From Gemmatimonadaceae bacterium (GTDB taxonomy: Bacteria; Latescibacterota; UBA2968; UBA8231), in the NCBI GenBank assembly GCA_026706075.1, contig JAPOZM010000001.1, positions 80,230-144,229 of the forward strand: 64,000 bases of DNA, read 5' to 3'. Under the pieces are notes generated by a model. That model searched no databases, was not told the DNA's origin, and was given only the letters and a program-made list of their open reading frames with translations. Shown in pieces: positions 25,911 to 35,329 of this stretch. The position numbers were made by a program, and so were the translations under genes. Each line of letters begins with the position of its first letter. Within the stretch, counting starts at the first letter, position 1.

Positions 25911-28727
25911 TTGAGGTACATCAGGCTTCTCGCCGTCACCGCCGCGCTGCTGTCCGGCGCCCCGGTGCTCGGCCAGCAGGACTACGGAACGCGGCTCGGC
26001 CTCCAGCGCGGGGGCGAGGTGAGCTTCGCCCCCCAGGGCTCCGGGGTGCTCTTCGGGGCCCTCGATCCCTCGATCAAGAAGTGGTACATCCCGCAGGAGC
26101 TGTTCAACTATTACGGCTGGCGGCAGTGGGAGTACTCCAACTACGCCCGGGAGCCCTACCAGCGCTACGTGGGAACGAACCGGGAAGGCGATTTCTTCTA
26201 CGACGTATACGGCAACTTCACCACCCACGGCTGGCTCATCTACGACTGGCGGCAGTTCCAGCCCCAGTCCGAGGGCAGCGGCATCTTCCAGTCGACTCGC
26301 TTCAACTCCTGGTTCAACGCGGTCACCGTCAGCGGCGACTCCCAGGGACAGTACGCCTACTCCATCACCGTGGGAGACCGCATCCGCACCACCCTGACGC
26401 CGATGACCTTCTCCAAGCCGGGGTTCAACGGGGTGCAGATCGACTTCTCCTCCGACAAGTACCACGCCACGGTGCTGTCGTCGCGCATCAGCGAACCGAT
26501 CCACGGCTCCTCCCAGGGCCTGGCGGGTGTCACCGCGCCGACCCGGCGGACGAACCTCACCTCCCTCTTCGGAGGCCGCGCCACCTTCCAGGTGGGCGAC
26601 TTCATCCTCCTGGGCGCCACCGTGGTGAACGCCACCAACGGCACCACCGTCCTCGACATGTTCGACGGCGACCCGGTGGCCGGCAACCTGACCTCGGGGC
26701 AGAGCACGGCCCCCCTCACGGCGATCGCCGTCGTCCTGAGCGACGACTCGCCCGAGGACGGCAGGGGAGGCGCCGCCCTCTTCAGCCACGACGTGCGCAT
26801 CACGGCGCGGGATTTCGACACGGGGGCGGAGACGGTCTACACGCTGAGCGACGTCGTGCGCCCCGGCAGCCAGTGGCCCATCGTCTTCGGTGGCGCCCCG
26901 GGCTCAGGCTTCCTCGCCGCCGACGGCGAGGAGCGCATCATCCTCAACTACGACTTCAACGACCCGGCTTTCGCCCCGCCCGCGGGAGTCGATCCCACGA
27001 CGATCGTCAGGATCGAGTTCGACTACGTCCTGGCCAACGACTACAAGGTCGAGTTGTGGTCCGACCGGCAGAGTGCCCGTCGGGGCATTCCCCAGGCTCC
27101 GCTCACCGCGGATGTCATCGACGAGGCCAGGCCCGCCCTCCTCACCCTGCGCCGGGCCGAGGGCAACGTCGCCGACCTGACGAACCTGCAGCGCATCCGC
27201 TTCGACTACGGGCTGCCCACGGCCAACCTCGTGGGCGGCTTCACCATCGAGGGGACCGGTCTCTTCGGCCTCGACTTCTACGGGGAGTGGGATCGCAACA
27301 AGCGCTACACCCAGTATCCGAACGCCGAGCTTTTCAATCTGCGGGAGCAGCACAAGATCGCGTCGGAGTCGTCGGACGCCTGGTACGTCAACCTGTCGCG
27401 GGACGAGTATCCCTGGTTCGCCTTCGGCGAGGCCTACTCCATCGACGGCGCCTACTCGACCACGGCCTACCTGGTCAACAACGAGGGCAACACCGTCTAC
27501 GACGACACCCAGCTCTATTTCTACGAGTTCGTAGATGACAACGACGACCAGGACAGCTCCCCGGACTGGATCCGTTTCGACTCGCCCAGAGACCGGGCCA
27601 TCTACCCGGGGTGGGACCAGAACAACGACTTCATCTCCGACTTCAACCAGAACGACAACGCCTCGGCGAACAACACCATCCCCGACTACGACGAGCCCTT
27701 CCTTCGGTATCGCGTCGATCGTCCGGAGTTCCTCTTCGGCATCGATCTGAACAACAACGACTGGATCGACCGATTCGAGGACGACGACCTGCCCGACTAT
27801 CCATACAAGCCCGACCGGCGGGGCTACAACGCCTTCGCCGGCTACCACCTGACCCCCTGGGCGCGGCTCTCCCTGGGCCGAACCGACGAAGAGTCACCCT
27901 CCTCCGACGCGGCGAACCAGACGAACTACGCCCTCTTCACCGTCGACTGGCAGCAGGCGGGCCTCGGCCGTCTGCGCCTCTTCGACATGCTCAAGCTGGC
28001 CCGTGACACGATCCCCGACGACCGCCGGGAGCCCACCCCCCATGTCCTGGCCCTCACCGTCCAGCCCCTGGTGCGGGACATCCTGCCCGCCCAGGACACG
28101 TGGGTGAACTCGGCCTACGCCGAGCTCACCTACGAGGGCGTCCCCGGGCTCCAGATGGTGCACAAGCTGAAGTGGGAGACCTACCGGCAGAACATGGAGG
28201 GCCCACGCGACAGCGACGGCCGGCGCCTGCGGAGCGAGACCGACTTCTTCGGTCTCATCAACAAGGCCGACTACACCCTCGGCCTGGGACGGTTCGACCT
28301 GCAGCCGCGGATCAAGAGCGAGTACCTGAGACGCCAGGCCTTCGCCCTGGTGGACCCACGCAGGGAGGAGTGGACCCTCACTCTGCAGCTCATCGGACGC
28401 CTGCCCGTCATGCGCCACACCGTCATCGAATCCGGCCTGGAGCAGCTCTGGTTCGGCGACCTGGTGCAGGACGAGGATGCCCTTCTGGCCGAGGCGTTGC
28501 AGCGAGAGACGGGCGACTGGCGCTCGACCAACGTGGCCTTCCAACTGTCGACAACCTCCGACTACCTCGGCTACAAGCTCACGACCCAGGTCGGCTTGCG
28601 CCTGGGTCGCATTCTCACCGAGCAGGTCGTCGAGGAGGACGATCGTCCGGGCTCATTCGTCCTCGAGAACCAGGGGAAGACCGAGACGACGACTTTCATC
28701 ACCGTCTACGCGGGGCTTGAGCAGTGA
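25911..28727 (+). CDS. B1: large predicted outer-membrane beta-barrel with Asp/Asn-rich insert (938 aa)
   Basis: TTG start preceded by AGGAG. Signal peptide MRYIRLLAVTAALLSGAPVLG, cut before QQDYG. The mature N-terminus is aromatic-rich (SIKKWYIPQEL, YGWRQWEYSNYAREPYQRY, FYDVYGN). The second half consists of alternating amphipathic strands, and the protein ends TTTFITVYAGLEQ, similar to the terminal strand of outer-membrane barrels. Between about 27529 and 27811 lies an acidic segment (VDDNDDQD, PGWDQNNDFISDFNQND, DYDEPFLRYR, FGIDLNNN, DRFEDDDLPDYPYK). This looks like a calcium-binding or extracellular loop region and is conserved in B2. I do not recognise a named family. It overlaps the chaperone gene P by GTGA. 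It may be a translocon, porin or anchor for the A proteins. Confidence 0.65.
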   Translation: MRYIRLLAVTAALLSGAPVLGQQDYGTRLGLQRGGEVSFAPQGSGVLFGALDPSIKKWYIPQELFNYYGWRQWEYSNYAREPYQRYVGTNREGDFFYDVYGNFTTHGWLIYDWRQFQPQSEGSGIFQSTRFNSWFNAVTVSGDSQGQYAYSITVGDRIRTTLTPMTFSKPGFNGVQIDFSSDKYHATVLSSRISEPIHGSSQGLAGVTAPTRRTNLTSLFGGRATFQVGDFILLGATVVNATNGTTVLDMFDGDPVAGNLTSGQSTAPLTAIAVVLSDDSPEDGRGGAALFSHDVRITARDFDTGAETVYTLSDVVRPGSQWPIVFGGAPGSGFLAADGEERIILNYDFNDPAFAPPAGVDPTTIVRIEFDYVLANDYKVELWSDRQSARRGIPQAPLTADVIDEARPALLTLRRAEGNVADLTNLQRIRFDYGLPTANLVGGFTIEGTGLFGLDFYGEWDRNKRYTQYPNAELFNLREQHKIASESSDAWYVNLSRDEYPWFAFGEAYSIDGAYSTTAYLVNNEGNTVYDDTQLYFYEFVDDNDDQDSSPDWIRFDSPRDRAIYPGWDQNNDFISDFNQNDNASANNTIPDYDEPFLRYRVDRPEFLFGIDLNNNDWIDRFEDDDLPDYPYKPDRRGYNAFAGYHLTPWARLSLGRTDEESPSSDAANQTNYALFTVDWQQAGLGRLRLFDMLKLARDTIPDDRREPTPHVLALTVQPLVRDILPAQDTWVNSAYAELTYEGVPGLQMVHKLKWETYRQNMEGPRDSDGRRLRSETDFFGLINKADYTLGLGRFDLQPRIKSEYLRRQAFALVDPRREEWTLTLQLIGRLPVMRHTVIESGLEQLWFGDLVQDEDALLAEALQRETGDWRSTNVAFQLSTTSDYLGYKLTTQVGLRLGRILTEQVVEEDDRPGSFVLENQGKTETTTFITVYAGLEQ

Positions 28728-30382
28728 GGCGTCTGCTCGTACCGGCGGCCGGACTCGCCCTCGTCATCTCCGGGTGCGGTTCCGATCCGGGGGAGCCCGT
28801 CCTGGCCACCGTCGCCGGCGATCCGATCACCCTCGCCGAGTTCCGCTCCTTCGCCGAGCGCATACCGGAGGGTATGAAGGAAGGCGAGACGCCCTACGAG
28901 CGGGACCGCCAGCTCCTGGAAAGCCTGGTAGACAGGGAACTGCTGCTGAAGGCCGCGTTGGACACCGGCGTCGAGTCCGACCCCGAGGTGCAGGACGATC
29001 TGGAGCAGTTCGAGCACAGGTACCTCCGCAAGCTGCACTATCGGGAGTACATCGCCCGCCGGGTGACGATCACGCCGGAGGAAGTGGAGGCTCACCATCG
29101 CGCCACCGGGCGCCACCGGGCCCTGCGGCTGGGCGCCATCATGCTGCATGAAGCGGCCGAGGCGGACTCGATTCACGCCCTCTTGAAGGCTGGAGCCGAC
29201 TTCAAGGCCCTGGCGAGAAAGCACTCGGTCCACGAGCCGACGGCCCCAAAGGGGGGAGACTTCGGCACCTATCTCGTCCGGGACCAGATGCCCCCGCAGG
29301 CGGGCAAGGTGGCCGCCGACCTCGCGGTGGGGGCCTTCACCGAGCCCTTGCGCGAGACTCTGCGCCGCGTGGGCCGGTTCCACGCGATCTACATGGTTCT
29401 CGACGAGGTGCCCTCCCCCCTGAGCGTTTCCGAGACGATCGTCGTCGAGGAGGTGGCCCTGCGCAAGCGTGACGAGCGCATGCGGGAGTACCTCGACTCC
29501 CTGCGGTCCGTCTACCCCGTCCGGGTGCGCGGTGCGACCGTGCGCCTAGCGGCGGAGCGGGTCTCCGAAGCCGAGGAAACCGGACCAGACCTGAGCGACT
29601 CGGAGTCGGGAGAGGTGATCGCCACCTACGGCGACCGGGAGGTCACGTTGGGCCGTTTCTTCGAGATGGCGCGCCAGGCGAAGGCGAAGGGAGTCGAAGA
29701 GGCGGACAGCCTCGCCATCGCGCAACTGCTGGACGACCAGATCCTCTCGGAGCTGTTCATCCAGGCCGAGATCGAGGCCGCCGGGCTGCGGGAGGACGCC
29801 GGTCTCCGCAAGGCGGTGGGCCTCAAGCGGCAGGAATTGCTCGTCACCGCCCTGCGGCGCCGCGAGGTGACCAGTCACGTCCGCGCTTCCGACGAAGAGG
29901 CCCGTCGGTTCTACGACGAGAATCCGGACCAGTTCACCCGGCCGGAGTACACCTCCGTCGTCGAGATCGTCGTCGCCTCCGACACCATGGCCATGCGCCT
30001 GCGGCAGGAGCTGGAGGAAGGCGCCGACGCCGAGATGCTGGCGGCAGAGCACACCCTGCGTCCGGGGGCCGCCCATCACAACGGCCGGCTCAACGTGAGC
30101 ATCTTCACCCAGAGCTTCTTCCCCGTCCTGGCCGAAAAGGTCTCCGAGGTGGAGGTCGGCGGCGTCGGAGGCCCCTTCGAGGTAGCCATGGGGCATTCCG
30201 TCTTCAAGGTGCTGGAGCGGGAGGCCTACAAGGACCCCTACAACGAGGAGTCGAAGCGCCGCGCCAGGGCCTACGTGCGCATCGCCAAGTCCCAGCGAGG
30301 GTACTCGGAGTACGTCCGCGGTCTCCGTGAGGAGTATCCCGTGCAGATCTTCGAGGATCGGCTGCGAAGGATCGAGGGATGA
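28724..30382 (+). CDS. P: SurA/PpiC-like peptidyl-prolyl isomerase lipoprotein with duplicated architecture (552 aa)
   Basis: Lipoprotein signal with lipobox VISGC (Cys about 18). The protein repeats a SurA-like unit twice. Unit one: chaperone helix region VLATVAGDPITLAEFRSFAERI onward, then a parvulin-type PPIase domain around KHSVHEPTAPKGGDFGTYLV and QAGKVAADLAVGAFTEPL. Unit two: VIATYGDREVTLGRFFEMARQ onward, then a more degenerate parvulin domain ending GGPFEVAMGHSVFKVLERE. Such periplasmic proteins escort outer-membrane proteins to the BAM machinery. It overlaps both flanking barrel genes (GTGA with B1, ATGA with B2), which argues strongly that B1 and B2 are its clients. A general PpiD is encoded separately at 52893-54710. 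Confidence 0.8.
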   Translation: MRRLLVPAAGLALVISGCGSDPGEPVLATVAGDPITLAEFRSFAERIPEGMKEGETPYERDRQLLESLVDRELLLKAALDTGVESDPEVQDDLEQFEHRYLRKLHYREYIARRVTITPEEVEAHHRATGRHRALRLGAIMLHEAAEADSIHALLKAGADFKALARKHSVHEPTAPKGGDFGTYLVRDQMPPQAGKVAADLAVGAFTEPLRETLRRVGRFHAIYMVLDEVPSPLSVSETIVVEEVALRKRDERMREYLDSLRSVYPVRVRGATVRLAAERVSEAEETGPDLSDSESGEVIATYGDREVTLGRFFEMARQAKAKGVEEADSLAIAQLLDDQILSELFIQAEIEAAGLREDAGLRKAVGLKRQELLVTALRRREVTSHVRASDEEARRFYDENPDQFTRPEYTSVVEIVVASDTMAMRLRQELEEGADAEMLAAEHTLRPGAAHHNGRLNVSIFTQSFFPVLAEKVSEVEVGGVGGPFEVAMGHSVFKVLEREAYKDPYNEESKRRARAYVRIAKSQRGYSEYVRGLREEYPVQIFEDRLRRIEG

Positions 30383-33366
30383 GGATGAACGCCATCCATG
30401 GAGTCCGGAGAAACGGACCCGGCAGGGGTTTCCTCGTCCTCCTTCTCCTGGCCGGCGGTCCGGTCACGGCGGTCGCCCAGGTCGACTACGGCCACCGGCT
30501 GGGGAACCAGGAGCGGGGCCCTTCCCAGTACAGCGTCTCCGGTCCGAGAGTGCTCATGGAGGCCCTCGACCCGACGATCAAGCGGTGGTACCTGCCACAG
30601 GAGCTCTTCCGGGAGTACGGCCGGCGCCAGTGGTCGTACACGAATCACGCCCGCCAGCCCTACCTGCCGTACGTGAGTCACGCCCACGAGGGCAACTATT
30701 TCTACGACTACTACGGCAACCTCGTCACCCAGGGGTGGCTGGTCTACGACTGGCGCCAGACCCAGGCCCGGACCGTTGACAGCAGCCGCATCACCAAGCT
30801 CGCGCGGTATGACAGCTGGTTTCACCGCCTCATCATCTCCTCCGATGCGACCGGCGACAACAGCTATTCCCTGACCGTGGGCGACGAGATCTTCGCGAGC
30901 CTGACGCCGATGACCTTCCGCAAGGCCGGCTTCAGTGGCGTCATGACGGACTTCGCCTCCAACCGCCTGCGCGCCACGGGGCTCTTCGCCCGCCCCTCCG
31001 ACCCGGTGGTGCTGATCTTCGGAGGCATCGCCGGGGTCCCCCAGAGCAACTACACCAACCTGATGGCCGGGCGCCTCGAGGCGGACGTGACCGACTTCAT
31101 GACCCTCGGGGCCACCTTCGTCAACGCCCACAACGCGGCGGGCATCCGCGACTCCTTCCAGAGCAACCCCCTGAGAGGGGCCCTGACCACGGGCCAGCTG
31201 AGCAGCCGCGTGAACCTGCTCCTCGTGCGGCTGCGGGACGACTCGCCCGAGGACGGCGAGGGCGGGCCCATCCTCTTCGACTCCGACATCGAGATCACCA
31301 CCTCCCTGTGGCACGAGGTTGTCGTCGAGGGCGGGACCCAGCGCGTGCTCCGGGACACCACGATCAGCGGCCGGAGCCTCGGCTTCTACCCCACCATCGA
31401 GGGCGGAGAGGTGCGTGACGGTTTCCGCCGGGCCGACGGTCAGCACAGCATTACCATGTACTACACCCTGGCCCCGGAAGAGGGGGATTCCGAGGCCGGG
31501 ACTTTCAGGCTGCTGCTGCAGAGGGCCCTCGATCTCAACCTGGACGAAGCGGACGAGGCTGTCACCCGGATCAGGAACGTGCGCTTCCGCCTGCGCCTGG
31601 CCAACGACTACGCCATCGAGGTCGCCTCCGACCGCCAGATCGACCGCCACGACGTCCCCCAGTTCCTCGAGGTGGCGCGGGCGGCGGGCAACGTCAAGAA
31701 CCAGTTGAACCCGGAGGAGGTCGTCTTCGACTACGGCCTGCCCACGGCGACACAAGTCGCCGGCCTGACCGCGGAGATCCGCGACCTGGCGGGCTTCGAC
31801 TTCTACGGCGAGTTCAACCTGAGCACGAGTGTCCGCCAGTATCCCGGCACCCTCCTCGAGAAGCACGACAGCTTCTCGGGCATCGTCGGCGACGAGCACG
31901 CCCTCGGCTTCCAGGTCAACCTGTCGAAGAAGACCGGACCGCTGCGGCTCTTCCTCGAGGGCTTCGGCATGGACGACGCTTACTCCACGAGCATCAAGCC
32001 GGTCACCACCCGCGGAATCGTGGACTACTCGCCGGAGGCGACCGAGGGGATCTACGACTTCGTCGACGACAACGACGACCAGGACCGCCACCCCGACCAG
32101 GCTCGGAGGTTCCACGGCGGACTGATCCGGCCCCATGGGACATCGGTCCGGGGCTTTTTGGAGACCTCGCTGGGCGTCGCCGACCCGGCCGTGTTCCCGG
32201 GCTACGACGAGAACGGGGACCTCATCTCCGATTTCAACCAGAACAGCAACGGCGACCAGGACAACTACTTCCCCGACTACGAGGAGCCCTTCCTGCGCCA
32301 CAGGAGCGACCGTCCGGAGTTCCTCTTCGGCATCGACCTCGACAACAACGGCGTGGCCGAGCGCTTCGAGAACGACGATCTCCCCGACTACCCCTACAAG
32401 AAGGGCCACTGGGGCTACAACGCCCACGGCACTCTTCGCGTCAACCCCGACCTCGAGCTCACGGCAGGCTACCTGCGCCAGGACCTGCGCAGCGCCGACC
32501 GCTCCAACCGCACTCCGTACGGCCTCGTCGAGCTGGTGCGGGACCATCCGGGATGGGGACGGCTGCAGCTCTTCGACATGGTCAAGCTCGCCCGGGACAC
32601 GATCGCCGACCCCGTCAACTTGTGGATGATGCCCAGTCTCGACTACGGAGCCGCCGGCCAGTCGGTGGGTGTCAGCATTCCCCGACCCGACCCTCTGGCG
32701 GCCGAGGACACCTGGATCAACAGCTTTGCCGCCGACTGGAGCTACGTGAGCCCACGGGGCTGGTCGATGCGGCACCGGGTCAAGTGGGACTGGTGGCGGC
32801 AGCGGAACGCGGAGCCCACCTTCGCCGTCGACGAGGAGGGCGCCGCCCTGCTGAACGAGGAAGGAGAGCCCGTGGTGCTCTTCGACCCGCTCGGACCCGA
32901 GGCCCGCAACGGCCGGGAGACCTCCGGCTTCGCCGGCGTCATCAACAAGGCGGACCTGCTCTTCCACGTGGGGCGGCTGTCCTTTTCGCCGCGGATCAAG
33001 AGCGAGTGGCGCAACGAGGCGCCTTTCTCCCGGGACGAGGAGCGGCGCCGGTCCTGGGACGGCATCGCCTCCCTGCTCGTGCGCATGCCATTCATGGCAC
33101 ACACCCATCTCGAGTTCGGGATCGAGGGACGCAATTTCGCCGAGTTGAGGGCCGACGAGGAGGAGCTTTCGCCCAGTACCCTGACCGGGGACTACCGCGG
33201 CGTGGTCTACGCAGTTCAGTTGACCAATCGCCGGCCTTTCAAGAGCTACCTCGCCACCACCCAAGTCGGACTCCGATTCGACCGGCGTTCCCTGGAGGTC
33301 GTCGAAGGGAACCGCGCGCAGCGCACGGCCGGGCTGGCCTTTGTCACTGTATTCATGGGTCTCTAA
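30379..33366 (+). CDS. B2: paralogue of B1, predicted outer-membrane beta-barrel (995 aa)
   Basis: Signal peptide ending AVAQ, mature protein starting VDYGHRLGNQ (B1: QQDYGTRLGLQ). It matches B1 along its length: LDPTIKRWYLPQEL, RRQWSYTNHARQPY, VFDYGLPTA, and the acidic segment at about 32051-32400 (FVDDNDDQD, PGYDENGDLISDFNQN, RPEFLFGIDLDNN, FENDDLPDYPYK). B2 has about 30 extra residues within that acidic segment (HGGLIRPHGTSVRG region). The C-terminus, GLAFVTVFMGL, again resembles a barrel-closing strand. The ATG overlaps the P stop (ATGA); A2 follows after 11 bp. That both paralogues are kept within one operon suggests two non-redundant pores or a hetero-oligomer. No named family recognised. 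Confidence 0.65.
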   Translation: MRMNAIHGVRRNGPGRGFLVLLLLAGGPVTAVAQVDYGHRLGNQERGPSQYSVSGPRVLMEALDPTIKRWYLPQELFREYGRRQWSYTNHARQPYLPYVSHAHEGNYFYDYYGNLVTQGWLVYDWRQTQARTVDSSRITKLARYDSWFHRLIISSDATGDNSYSLTVGDEIFASLTPMTFRKAGFSGVMTDFASNRLRATGLFARPSDPVVLIFGGIAGVPQSNYTNLMAGRLEADVTDFMTLGATFVNAHNAAGIRDSFQSNPLRGALTTGQLSSRVNLLLVRLRDDSPEDGEGGPILFDSDIEITTSLWHEVVVEGGTQRVLRDTTISGRSLGFYPTIEGGEVRDGFRRADGQHSITMYYTLAPEEGDSEAGTFRLLLQRALDLNLDEADEAVTRIRNVRFRLRLANDYAIEVASDRQIDRHDVPQFLEVARAAGNVKNQLNPEEVVFDYGLPTATQVAGLTAEIRDLAGFDFYGEFNLSTSVRQYPGTLLEKHDSFSGIVGDEHALGFQVNLSKKTGPLRLFLEGFGMDDAYSTSIKPVTTRGIVDYSPEATEGIYDFVDDNDDQDRHPDQARRFHGGLIRPHGTSVRGFLETSLGVADPAVFPGYDENGDLISDFNQNSNGDQDNYFPDYEEPFLRHRSDRPEFLFGIDLDNNGVAERFENDDLPDYPYKKGHWGYNAHGTLRVNPDLELTAGYLRQDLRSADRSNRTPYGLVELVRDHPGWGRLQLFDMVKLARDTIADPVNLWMMPSLDYGAAGQSVGVSIPRPDPLAAEDTWINSFAADWSYVSPRGWSMRHRVKWDWWRQRNAEPTFAVDEEGAALLNEEGEPVVLFDPLGPEARNGRETSGFAGVINKADLLFHVGRLSFSPRIKSEWRNEAPFSRDEERRRSWDGIASLLVRMPFMAHTHLEFGIEGRNFAELRADEEELSPSTLTGDYRGVVYAVQLTNRRPFKSYLATTQVGLRFDRRSLEVVEGNRAQRTAGLAFVTVFMGL

Positions 33367-33377
33367 GGACGGGGATC

Positions 33378-35297
33378 ATGACCAGGACGGGACGTACCAT
33401 CGCGCAGGCCCTGACCCTGCTGCTGGGCCTCGGCACCACCGCCCAGGGACTGACCATCTACCGCATCGGGGGCTCGATTCTACCACCGCCCGAGCTGCCC
33501 GAGGGGGCCGACTTCGTGCAACTGGAGTGGCAGGCCGCCAAGGACAGCGATCACGGCGCCATCGATCTGCTGCACGGGCTCGAGCCCGACGCCCTGGAGC
33601 CGGACAGGCTGGACCCGACGGTGAACCTGGCCCCCGTTTTCGACGAGATCGGCGGGAGCATCTACAGCTACGCCACGCACGGCTTCGTGGCCGGGTTCAA
33701 GGCAGAGGCCGCCCTCTTTGACGGCGACCCCGAGACCGTGCTCCTCGGGGACGGCCACTGGGGCGGAGCCAGCCACTACCGCTTCCTGGAAATCGTCTTC
33801 GACTTCCCGGGCACCTTCACCATCTCGCGGATCAGGATGTATCCGCGCGAGCGATACATCTCGAACCGCTTCGTCCAGTGGTTTCGCATCGGGTTCAACG
33901 ACGCCGAACGCACCAGAAGGGGCGGCCCGGTCATCCGCGCCCGCAACTGGGAGTTCGAGGTCGTCTACGAGGACCTCGAGAACTCCCGGGGGCTCATCGA
34001 GTTGACCGCCCTGCCCGAGTACCCGGTGAAGGAGCTGCTCGTCTCGTTGGCCGAGAACACGCAGGGCATCTGGGAAATGGCCGAAATCGAGGTCTACGGC
34101 CGGGGCTACACGCCGGAGGCCGCCTACGTGAGCCAGGTCATCGACCTCGGGGGCCCCTCCGCGTTGGGGGACCTCAGTTGGTCCGCCGAGGTCGACCCCG
34201 GAGCCGACCTGACGTTGCGCATGCGGGCCGGGGACGATCCGGTTCCGAACACTTACTGGCGTTACACCTTCCGCGGCAGCGGGGCCACCAGCCGCTTGGA
34301 CGAGCAAGGCCAGCCCCTGACAAAGGGCGGATACTTGAGCCTGGACAGGCGGGAACGGGCCGGGACCACGCCGGACACCGAGAACTGGGACGGTTGGAGC
34401 ACATCCTTCGATCACTCCGAAGGGACCGTGCCTTTCCAGGCCTCACGGCCCCGTCAGTACCTCCAGGTGCGCGCCGATTTCAACTCCACCGTCGACGCCG
34501 GCTCCCGCCTCCAGTACCTCCAGTTTGCGGTCTCCCAGCCGCCGGCCGCCACCGTGGTCCTCGGGGAGATCACCCCGACCGTGGCCTCCGTCGACGAGGT
34601 GACGCCCTTCACCTACCTGATGACGCCTGTCATGCGCTCCGGGAACTTCGGGTTCGACCGCATCCGCATCGACACGCCCACCACCGCGGCCGGCGTCGAC
34701 GGTGTGCGCTTCAACGGCCAGCCCGTCGCCTACGAGGTCCTTCACCTCGACGAGTCGGGCTTCGAGATCGCCATCCCCCGGGTCGACGAGAGCCGCGACG
34801 GCGAGCTCATCGAGATCGACTTCCGCTCCCGGATCTTCCGCTTCGGCACCGTCTTTTCCGGCCGGGTCATGGACAGCCAGCGGCCCGAGGAGGTGGCGCA
34901 GGTGGTCTCCCCCGGCGAGGCGGACCCGATCGTCGACAGCAACACCCTGAGCGTCGGCCTGGAGGAGGTGGGCCGGCGGACGGTCAATGCCCTCACCCTC
35001 GAGCCGCCGGTCTTCAGCCCCAACGGAGACGGCATCAACGACCGGGTGAGTCTCGACTACGAGCTGGTGAACGTGGAGGGCGACGCCGAGGTGGCCATCG
35101 TCCTCTACGACCTGCGGGGCTCGCCCGTGGAGGAGGTCTTCCGCGGCGCGGCCGGCAGCGGCCGGTTCCGCGCGGAGTGGGACGGCCGCGATGCCGGGGG
35201 ACGCCTCCTCGGGCCTGGGATCTACATCCTGCGGATCGAGGTCGAGTCGGACCTCGGAATCAGGTCCAGGGAGAGGGTCGTTTCCCTCGTCTACTAG
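33378..35297 (+). CDS. A2: secreted discoidin-like surface protein with SPNGDGxND/FlgD-Ig tail (639 aa)
   Basis: Signal peptide cut after TTAQG. The discoidin-like domain (about 95-245) has LFDGDPETVLLGDGHW, LEIVFDFPGTFTISRIRMYPRE and EIEVYGRGYTPEAAYVSQVI, and then the same sequence of modules as A1: LGDLSWSAEVDPGADLTLRM, NWDGWSTSFD, SRPRQYLQVRADF, LGEITPTVASVDEVTPFTY and FRFGTVFSGRV. The tail reads VFSPNGDGINDRVS, then a FlgD-Ig domain with YDLRGSPVEE and WDGRDAGGRLLGPGIYILRI. It is the shortest of the three paralogues. The ATG follows GGACGGGGATC. Predicted to be exported and held at the surface; ligand unknown. Confidence 0.72.
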   Translation: MTRTGRTIAQALTLLLGLGTTAQGLTIYRIGGSILPPPELPEGADFVQLEWQAAKDSDHGAIDLLHGLEPDALEPDRLDPTVNLAPVFDEIGGSIYSYATHGFVAGFKAEAALFDGDPETVLLGDGHWGGASHYRFLEIVFDFPGTFTISRIRMYPRERYISNRFVQWFRIGFNDAERTRRGGPVIRARNWEFEVVYEDLENSRGLIELTALPEYPVKELLVSLAENTQGIWEMAEIEVYGRGYTPEAAYVSQVIDLGGPSALGDLSWSAEVDPGADLTLRMRAGDDPVPNTYWRYTFRGSGATSRLDEQGQPLTKGGYLSLDRRERAGTTPDTENWDGWSTSFDHSEGTVPFQASRPRQYLQVRADFNSTVDAGSRLQYLQFAVSQPPAATVVLGEITPTVASVDEVTPFTYLMTPVMRSGNFGFDRIRIDTPTTAAGVDGVRFNGQPVAYEVLHLDESGFEIAIPRVDESRDGELIEIDFRSRIFRFGTVFSGRVMDSQRPEEVAQVVSPGEADPIVDSNTLSVGLEEVGRRTVNALTLEPPVFSPNGDGINDRVSLDYELVNVEGDAEVAIVLYDLRGSPVEEVFRGAAGSGRFRAEWDGRDAGGRLLGPGIYILRIEVESDLGIRSRERVVSLVY

Positions 35298-35329
35298 ATG
35301 CTGATAGATGCTGACAGGAGGGTCCGCAC

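Noticed and set aside
30271..33264. 997-codon antisense ORF opposite B2, and similar long ORFs opposite many genes (for example 3256-5772)
   Set aside because: The high GC content removes stop codons in the complementary frame. These ORFs are Gly/Ala/His/Val-rich, have no domain signatures, and oppose genes with clear motifs.
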